20,084 bases of DNA, taken from assembly GCA_937900675.1 (NCBI GenBank), contig CALCEA010000101.1:1-20084 (forward strand). Direction: 5' to 3'. This DNA is from an uncultured Chitinophagaceae bacterium. GTDB lineage: Bacteria > Bacteroidota > Bacteroidia > Chitinophagales > Chitinophagaceae. The translations under genes and the position numbers were made by a program. How positions within the stretch are numbered: position 1 is the stretch's first letter; every line of letters begins with the position of its first letter. The notes below the pieces were generated by a model, which was given only the letters and a program-made list of their open reading frames with translations, made no database searches and had not been told where the DNA came from. Positions 15,641-20,084 of the stretch are shown piece after piece.

Positions 15641-17533
15641 TTATAAAACCTTTTTAGCTCTATTTCTTAAAGATTCAATAGGGATATTTAATAATTTTCC
15701 AATTGGCTTGCCATCTCTGTAGCTTTGTACTCTTACTAAAGTAACATCACTTGGAAGTATAACAGGTTTGGTATATTCGTCGCTATAATTATCTGGCATT
15801 TGATCATCAATAGTATAGTAGAATCTTAAATTATCAACTTCCCCTTCCATTTTCAAAATCAATTCTCCTTTTGTATTGAGTTCGGTACTTACAATGGCAT
15901 CGTACATGCTTTTTGCATATTTCACATTGGCTGCTTCAAATACATCAAATTGCTTTTCTACTTTTTTAGTAAAATGTTTCCAATCTTTTTTCTCATTCGG
16001 AGACCAGTTGGTTTCTGCTACTGCTAATCCTCTTGGCCATGTCATGTATTGGACATTTCGCATATTCTGTAATTGCTCTGTCCACTGATTGGCTTGATTC
16101 CCTAAAATAAGGGTAGGGTCAACGCCTTCTGGAACTGGATCAAAACCATAAGTGGTTTTCATTCTTAATCCTCTGTAAACTTTTCCTTCAGCGGTCACTT
16201 CACCTTGGTAATAATCAATATAATTATAATCATTTGGAGACATCACTACTTTATGTCCTTGTTTTGCAGCTTCAATGCCACCTTTTACACCTTGCCAACT
16301 CATCACAGCTGCATCTCCACTTAATCCACCTTGTAAAATTTCATTCCAACCCATCATCTTCTTACCTTTTGAATTGATGATTTTTTGCAATCTTCTTACA
16401 AAATAGCTTTGAACTTCCATTTGATCTTTCAAACCTTCGCGCTTCATCATTGCTTGTACATTTGCGGATTTCTCCCAATTGTTTTTTGCATTTTCATCGC
16501 CCCCCATATGAATGTATTCAAAAGGGAATAAAGGAGCTACTTCAGTCATTACTTTGTCAAGAACTTTATATACTTCTTCATTGGATGGATCTAATGAATT
16601 ATCAATTCTTGCAGTGGGGTGTCCGTTTAAGCCTTCCCAATCCATAAACTCATCACCTGCATTCACTTGGTAAGGGTAATTAGGAGTAGTACTTAAATTT
16701 GGATAAGCAGCTAACATTGCCATGCTATGTCCTGGTACATCAATCTCTGGGATTACTTCTATAAATCTTGCTTTTGCATAAGCCACTACTTCTTTAATGT
16801 CTTCCTGTGTATAGAATCCACCATAGGTTTTTGGTTCGTTGATATCAGGTGTGGTAATATTCATCCACTTTCCTTTTTTCTCCACTCTCCATGCACCCAC
16901 ACTTGTTAATTTGGGTAATGCCTTGATTTCAATTCTCCAACCTTGGTCATCTGTTAAATGCCAATGGAATCTATTGTATTTGTAACGAACCATATCGTCA
17001 ATAAATATCTTTACATCTTCTTTGCTAAAAAAATGTCTACTTACATCCAGCATCATGCCTCTCCAGCCAAATCTTGGTTTATCAATGATGGAGCAATGTG
17101 ATAATTCCCAATTGGTATTTTTAGATTCACTCTTTCCGTAAATAGCAGCGGGCATTAATTGTTGAATAGTTTGCCATCCGTAAAATATACCTGCTTCAGT
17201 ATTCGCTTTTACTTGAATGCCTTTTTCATTTACATTTAATAAATAACCCTCATTACCAATTATATCGTCTTTAATCAAACTTAACTCGATGGTAGGTTCA
17301 TTCTTACTTAGATTAACTGTTTTTCCGGTCACTAATTTTAATTGAGCAATCATCGGATCAACAATGTTTTTCAAAGAGCTTGGCGCGCTAATACTAATAG
17401 TTTTGGGTAGGGTATAGGTTCCTTTACCTTTTGTTGCTAAATAGGGTTCTGGTATAATACCTAATCCTTGCGCCATAACAACATTCAATGAACATAGCAT
17501 TAAGCTAGTGATAAGTAATTTGTACATTTTCAT
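15641..17533 (-). CDS. GH20 beta-N-acetylhexosaminidase
   Basis: This 630-residue secreted enzyme would remove terminal beta-linked GlcNAc/GalNAc from chitin oligomers or glycans. After a type I signal peptide (MKMYKLLITSLMLCSLNVVMA), an N-terminal GH20b-like domain (about 25-150) precedes the catalytic barrel, with RFHWHLTDDQGWR (188-200), PEIDVPGHS (262-270) and HMGGDEN, where D346 and E347 are the catalytic pair. A small C-terminal domain (about 560-625) with YYTIDDQMPD resembles chitobiase/hexosaminidase C domains. The frame is open upstream to 17629, but those 32 codons run through the ahcY terminator and lack a signal peptide, so I start at the ATG at 17533; the ATG at 17527 is also possible. 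It forms an operon with the outer-membrane barrel gene. Confidence 0.92.
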   Translation of the reverse strand: MKMYKLLITSLMLCSLNVVMAQGLGIIPEPYLATKGKGTYTLPKTISISAPSSLKNIVDPMIAQLKLVTGKTVNLSKNEPTIELSLIKDDIIGNEGYLLNVNEKGIQVKANTEAGIFYGWQTIQQLMPAAIYGKSESKNTNWELSHCSIIDKPRFGWRGMMLDVSRHFFSKEDVKIFIDDMVRYKYNRFHWHLTDDQGWRIEIKALPKLTSVGAWRVEKKGKWMNITTPDINEPKTYGGFYTQEDIKEVVAYAKARFIEVIPEIDVPGHSMAMLAAYPNLSTTPNYPYQVNAGDEFMDWEGLNGHPTARIDNSLDPSNEEVYKVLDKVMTEVAPLFPFEYIHMGGDENAKNNWEKSANVQAMMKREGLKDQMEVQSYFVRRLQKIINSKGKKMMGWNEILQGGLSGDAAVMSWQGVKGGIEAAKQGHKVVMSPNDYNYIDYYQGEVTAEGKVYRGLRMKTTYGFDPVPEGVDPTLILGNQANQWTEQLQNMRNVQYMTWPRGLAVAETNWSPNEKKDWKHFTKKVEKQFDVFEAANVKYAKSMYDAIVSTELNTKGELILKMEGEVDNLRFYYTIDDQMPDNYSDEYTKPVILPSDVTLVRVQSYRDGKPIGKLLNIPIESLRNRAKKVL

Positions 17534-17590
17534 AAAAGCAATTTTATTATTGAAGCAAATCGTTTTTTGCTCTTTAAAGATACTGAAAAT

Positions 17591-17625
17591 AAAAGCCCGA
17601 CCTTGATTTCTCAGGCCGGGCTTTT
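17591..17625 (-). terminator. Intrinsic terminator of ahcY
   Basis: AAAAGCCCG (17591-17599) pairs exactly with CGGGCTTTT (17617-17625); after one mismatch CCT pairs with AGG, leaving a 9-base loop. On the - strand this GC-rich stem begins 25 bases after the ahcY stop and runs into TTTTATTTT, a typical Rho-independent terminator. On the + strand it has only TTTT, and no gene ends from that side. Confidence 0.85.
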
Positions 17626-17649
17626 CCACATAAAATGGTATAATTTCTT

Positions 17650-18969
17650 CTAGTATCTGTACATATCAGACTTGAAAGGTCCTTTTTGAGGAATGCCTAA
17701 ATATGCAGCTTGCTCAGCAGTTAATTCGTCTAATTCAACGCCGATTTTAGCAAGGTGTAATCTAGCAACTTTCTCATCCAAATGCTTAGGTAATACATAT
17801 ACTTTGTTTTCGTAGTTCTTATGGTTTGTCCATAATTCTATTTGAGCTAAAGTTTGGTTAGAGAAAGAGTTACTCATTACAAAACTTGGGTGACCAGTCG
17901 CACAACCTAAGTTTACTAAACGACCTTCAGCTAATACGATGATATCTTTTCCATCAACATTGTATAAATCAACTTGTGGTTTGATGGTATCTTTTGTATG
18001 ACCGTAGTTTTTATTTAACCAAGCCATATCAATTTCAATATCAAAGTGACCGATGTTACAAACAATTGCTTTATCCTTCATTGCTCTGAAATGCTTTTCA
18101 GTAATCAAGTCTCTACAACCTGATGCAGTAACGATGATGTCAGCTTCTTTAACAGCATCAATCATTTTCTTTACTTCAAAACCATCCATTGCAGCTTGTA
18201 AAGCACAGATTGGATCAATCTCTGTTACAATTACTCTACAACCAGCACCTCTTAAAGAACCTGCTGAACCCTTACCAACATCACCATAAGAACCTACTAC
18301 AGCTACTTTACCAGCCATCATCACATCTGTAGCACGACGAATCGCATCTACTAATGATTCTTGACAACCATATTTATTATCAAACTTAGATTTAGTTACA
18401 GAGTCGTTTACATTGATCGCTGGAATTGGTAAAGTACCTTTTGCCATACGCTCATATAAACGGTGAACACCTGTAGTAGTCTCTTCAGATAAACCTTTGA
18501 TACCAGCTACAAATTGAGGATATTGATCAAATACCATGTTAGTTAAATCACCACCATCGTCTAAGATCATGTTCAATGGACGATCTTCACTTCCAAAGAA
18601 TAAAGTTTGTTCAATACACCAATCAGCTTCTTCGATGCTTTGGCCTTTCCAAGCAAAAACACCAATACCAGCTGCTGCGATTGCTGCTGCTGCCTGATCT
18701 TGTGTAGAGAAGATATTACAAGAGCTCCACTTTACTTCCGCACCTAATGCAGTTAATGTTTCAATTAATACAGCGGTTTGGATAGTCATGTGTAAACAAC
18801 CTGCAATTCTAGCACCTTTTAATGGTTGGCTAGGTCCGTATTCTGCACGGATGCTCATTAAACCTGGCATTTCTGCTTCAGCTAGACGAATTTCTTTACG
18901 ACCCCATTCTGCTAGGGAGATATCTGCTACCTTATATGGTAAGCTAAAATCGATGTTTTGTAAGCCCAT
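17650..18969 (-). CDS. ahcY: Adenosylhomocysteinase (S-adenosylhomocysteine hydrolase)
   Basis: This 439-residue enzyme reversibly splits S-adenosylhomocysteine into adenosine and homocysteine with bound NAD, clearing the inhibitor left by methyltransferases. Signatures are GCLHMTIQTAVLIETL (57-72), CNIFSTQDQAAAAI (84-97), NVNDSVTKSKFDN (186-198) and the NAD-binding GSYGDVGKG (226-234). The C-terminus KSDMYRY is the conserved end that supplies lysine and tyrosine to the NAD site. Length is typical. It has its own promoter (-7 at 18990-18997) and a strong terminator at 17591-17625, so it is a single-gene transcript. An Lrp/AsnC regulator is divergent from it. Confidence 0.98.
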   Translation of the reverse strand: MGLQNIDFSLPYKVADISLAEWGRKEIRLAEAEMPGLMSIRAEYGPSQPLKGARIAGCLHMTIQTAVLIETLTALGAEVKWSSCNIFSTQDQAAAAIAAAGIGVFAWKGQSIEEADWCIEQTLFFGSEDRPLNMILDDGGDLTNMVFDQYPQFVAGIKGLSEETTTGVHRLYERMAKGTLPIPAINVNDSVTKSKFDNKYGCQESLVDAIRRATDVMMAGKVAVVGSYGDVGKGSAGSLRGAGCRVIVTEIDPICALQAAMDGFEVKKMIDAVKEADIIVTASGCRDLITEKHFRAMKDKAIVCNIGHFDIEIDMAWLNKNYGHTKDTIKPQVDLYNVDGKDIIVLAEGRLVNLGCATGHPSFVMSNSFSNQTLAQIELWTNHKNYENKVYVLPKHLDEKVARLHLAKIGVELDELTAEQAAYLGIPQKGPFKSDMYRY

Positions 18970-18989
18970 AATAGTATTTATTTAAGGCA

Positions 18990-18997
18990 CAAAGGTA
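18990..18997 (-). promoter_or_regulatory. -7 element of ahcY
   Basis: The - strand reads TACCTTTG, a perfect match to TAnnTTTG, ending 20 bases before the ahcY ATG at 18969, so the leader would be about 15 bases. The -33 region has no exact TTG. On the + strand TAGTTTTG at 18996-19003 also matches, overlapping this site, but it lies 84 bases before the lrp-like ATG. Confidence 0.5.
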
Positions 18998-19087
18998 GTT
19001 TTGTAGAAGAAAATAATAAAATATATCTAAAAATTAGTGAAAAATGCTAAAAAATGCGCAATTTAGTACTATAAATGCTTTTTTATT

Positions 19088-19591
19088 ATGAAAAACAAGG
19101 CTATAATAGAAGATTCGGCTATTGCCAATAATACCATTCCATTGGATGCAAAAGATTTAGCGATTTTAAGATTGCTTCAAGCCAATGCAAGAATCTCTGT
19201 CAAAGAGATTGCAGAATCTGTTCAGTTAAGTACTACACCAGTGCATGAAAGAATTAAAAGATTAGAATCGAGTGGGGTTATTAAGCAATATGCCACATTG
19301 ATAGATGGCTCAAAAATTAAAAAAGGGTTAATGGTCATTTGTTATGTTTCATTAAATCAGCATAGTAAAAAATCTGGTGCGCACTTTATTAAACTTATTA
19401 ATGAATTACCAGAAGTTGTGGAGTGTTATAGTATCTCTGGAGAATTTGATTTTATGATGAAAATTATAACAGAAGATATGAATAGCTATTACCATTTTCA
19501 TGTGAATAAATTAAGTCAGGCTGAAAATATTGGTCAGGTACAAAGTGTTTTTATAATGGGTATAGTAAAACAAACACATGAATTGATTTGA
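19088..19591 (+). CDS. Lrp/AsnC family transcriptional regulator
   Basis: This 167-residue protein has an N-terminal AsnC helix-turn-helix (about 20-70; LDAKDLAILRLLQANARIS, then TTPVHERIKRLESSGVIKQY) and a C-terminal AsnC/RAM ligand-binding domain (about 80-160; VECYSISGEFDFMMKI). The GEFDFM segment is the conserved G-[DE]-[FY]-D effector-pocket region. The first 18 residues are a family-atypical polar extension. Such proteins form octameric rings and respond to amino acids. It is divergent from ahcY, 118 bases apart, so it may regulate ahcY or itself from the shared gap; the effector cannot be read from sequence. No TAnnTTTG element lies close to its start. Confidence 0.93.
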   Translation: MKNKAIIEDSAIANNTIPLDAKDLAILRLLQANARISVKEIAESVQLSTTPVHERIKRLESSGVIKQYATLIDGSKIKKGLMVICYVSLNQHSKKSGAHFIKLINELPEVVECYSISGEFDFMMKIITEDMNSYYHFHVNKLSQAENIGQVQSVFIMGIVKQTHELI

Positions 19592-19625
19592 CAATCTTTA
19601 ATAGAAATTTCTCGTAGAAAAGTTT

Positions 19626-19656
19626 CACATTTTTAAACATATTAATGTGGTTTTTT
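19626..19656 (+). terminator. Possible weak terminator after the Lrp-type gene
   Basis: CACAT (19626-19630) can pair with ATGTG (19645-19649), extended by one T-A pair inside, across a loop of about 12 bases, followed by G and six T (19651-19656). The stem is short and AT-rich, so folding is doubtful; position after the stop at 19591 and the T-run support it. Confidence 0.3.
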
Positions 19657-19698
19657 AATAATAGATTTTAGAAGACCTAAATAGCTATTTGTTTTGTT

Positions 19699-19706
19699 TA
19701 ATTTTG
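19699..19706 (+). promoter_or_regulatory. -7 element of the small LuxR-type gene
   Basis: TAATTTTG matches TAnnTTTG and ends 18 bases before the ATG at 19725. This implies a start near 19712 and rules against the TTG at 19689, which lies upstream of the element, as the start codon. No -33 TTG is visible at proper spacing. Confidence 0.4.
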
Positions 19707-19724
19707 TTAAAATATTTTTTTAAA

Positions 19725-19946
19725 ATGGAAACTATTGAAATGAGTAAAATGGCAGCTTACAAGCTATCTTCTAGAGAACAAGAAGTCGTTTCATTGTTAG
19801 TTAAGGGTATGAAAATAAAAGATATAGCTTCAACGCTGAATATTAAGTCTAATACAGTATCAACTATTAAAAAAAATATTTACTACAAATTAGAAGTAAG
19901 AAATTTTGTAGACTTATTAAAGATCACTTTAGAACACAGTGTTTAA
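19725..19946 (+). CDS. Small LuxR/GerE-type helix-turn-helix protein
   Basis: This 73-residue protein consists almost only of a LuxR/NarL C-terminal DNA-binding domain. It shows LSSREQEVVSLLVKGMKIKDIAS, the hallmark L[TS]xREXEV start, then TLNIKSNTVSTIKKNIYYKL, the recognition helix and dimerisation helix. There is no receiver, PAS or autoinducer domain, and none is encoded just upstream in any frame, so it looks complete rather than a broken response regulator. Single-domain proteins of this type resemble GerE. The frame is open to a TTG at 19689, but the added residues (FCLILLKYFFK) overlap the -7 element, so I use the ATG at 19725. It ends 4 bases before the opposing GNAT stop. Confidence 0.8.
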   Translation: METIEMSKMAAYKLSSREQEVVSLLVKGMKIKDIASTLNIKSNTVSTIKKNIYYKLEVRNFVDLLKITLEHSV

Positions 19947-19950
19947 TAAA

Positions 19951-20084
19951 TTAATGTAATTTTTTTCTCATTAAATAGTCGTCCATATAGAATCCATTGC
20001 CAATATCAAATTTGAATTCAGTTTCTTTATCAAATCCATTTTTTACATAAAAGCTATACGCATTATTGTGCTTATTTACTTGTA
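19951..20084 (-). CDS. GNAT family acetyltransferase (C-terminal fragment, cut by the window end)
   Basis: Reading the - strand from 20082 to a TAA at 19951 gives 43 residues typical of the end of a GNAT N-acetyltransferase: VNKHNNAYSFYVKNGF, the conserved helix and strand after motif A (N-x-x-A-x-x-FY-x-x-GF), then FDIGNGFYMDDYLMRKKL. The DIGNGFYMDDY tail is common in uncharacterised GNAT proteins of Bacteroidota and Firmicutes. The acetyl-CoA site and start are outside the window, and the substrate is unknown. It is tail to tail with the LuxR-type gene. Confidence 0.8.
   Translation of the reverse strand, partial: QVNKHNNAYSFYVKNGFDKETEFKFDIGNGFYMDDYLMRKKLH

Noticed and set aside
18053..18289. 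A 78-codon open frame opposite ahcY
   Set aside because: It mirrors the strongly conserved NAD-binding region of ahcY and shows no protein-like features of its own.
19042..19062. Near-repeat AAAAATGC / AAAAAATGC before the Lrp-type gene, a possible operator
   Set aside because: It is a direct repeat in very A-rich DNA with no dyad symmetry, so it is likely chance.
19689..19724. TTG start giving the LuxR-type protein twelve extra residues
   Set aside because: The extra residues are encoded by the AT-rich promoter stretch containing TAATTTTG; the ATG at 19725 is a better start.

Overview
The window is AT-rich, densely packed chromosomal DNA of a Bacteroidota bacterium, most likely Chitinophagaceae or a close relative. 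The signs are Bacteroidota-type -7 promoter elements (TAnnTTTG), almost no Shine-Dalgarno sequences, a BshC bacillithiol enzyme, a DUF2452 protein, a GH29 lipoprotein, a GH20 hexosaminidase and an Omp85-like barrel. The lineage is inferred from protein character only. I saw no tRNA, rRNA, CRISPR array, insertion sequence or phage gene, and no gap over 300 bases lacks a gene.

Left part (1-8506, mostly + strand). The 3' end of rimO is followed by a trans-4-hydroxy-L-proline degradation locus. Its four enzymes are a DapA-family deaminase (902), a 2-oxoglutarate semialdehyde dehydrogenase (1819), a 4-hydroxyproline 2-epimerase (4572) and an FAD-dependent D-hydroxyproline dehydrogenase (5652). Together they would take hydroxyproline to 2-oxoglutarate. 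A divergent membrane di-iron hydroxylase gene resembling alkylglycerol monooxygenase (3254-4525, - strand) splits the locus into two pairs. bshC begins on the last base of the FAD enzyme gene, so the two look translationally coupled.

Middle part. A - strand operon reads pdxJ, then a GH29 fucosidase-family lipoprotein, then purE; purE converges on bshC with a 23-base overlap. A UbiD-family decarboxylase (11145, + strand) diverges from pdxJ across about 40 bases that hold two opposed -7 elements. It ends tail to tail with a DUF2452 protein carrying an extra N-terminal domain; the two stop codons share one CTAG.

Right part. A - strand pair couples a periplasmic GH20 beta-N-acetylhexosaminidase to an Omp85-like outer-membrane barrel, 3 bases apart. 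Upstream lies ahcY with its own intrinsic terminator. An Lrp/AsnC regulator diverges from ahcY, followed by a 73-residue LuxR-type helix-turn-helix protein. The last 134 bases hold the C-terminal end of a GNAT acetyltransferase on the - strand.

Most of the window is recognisable metabolism. I found no clear new defence, mobile or RNA system. The points most worth a second look are the AGMO-like gene inside the hydroxyproline locus, the coupling of bshC to the FAD enzyme, the fused DUF2452 protein, and the GH20/Omp85 pair.
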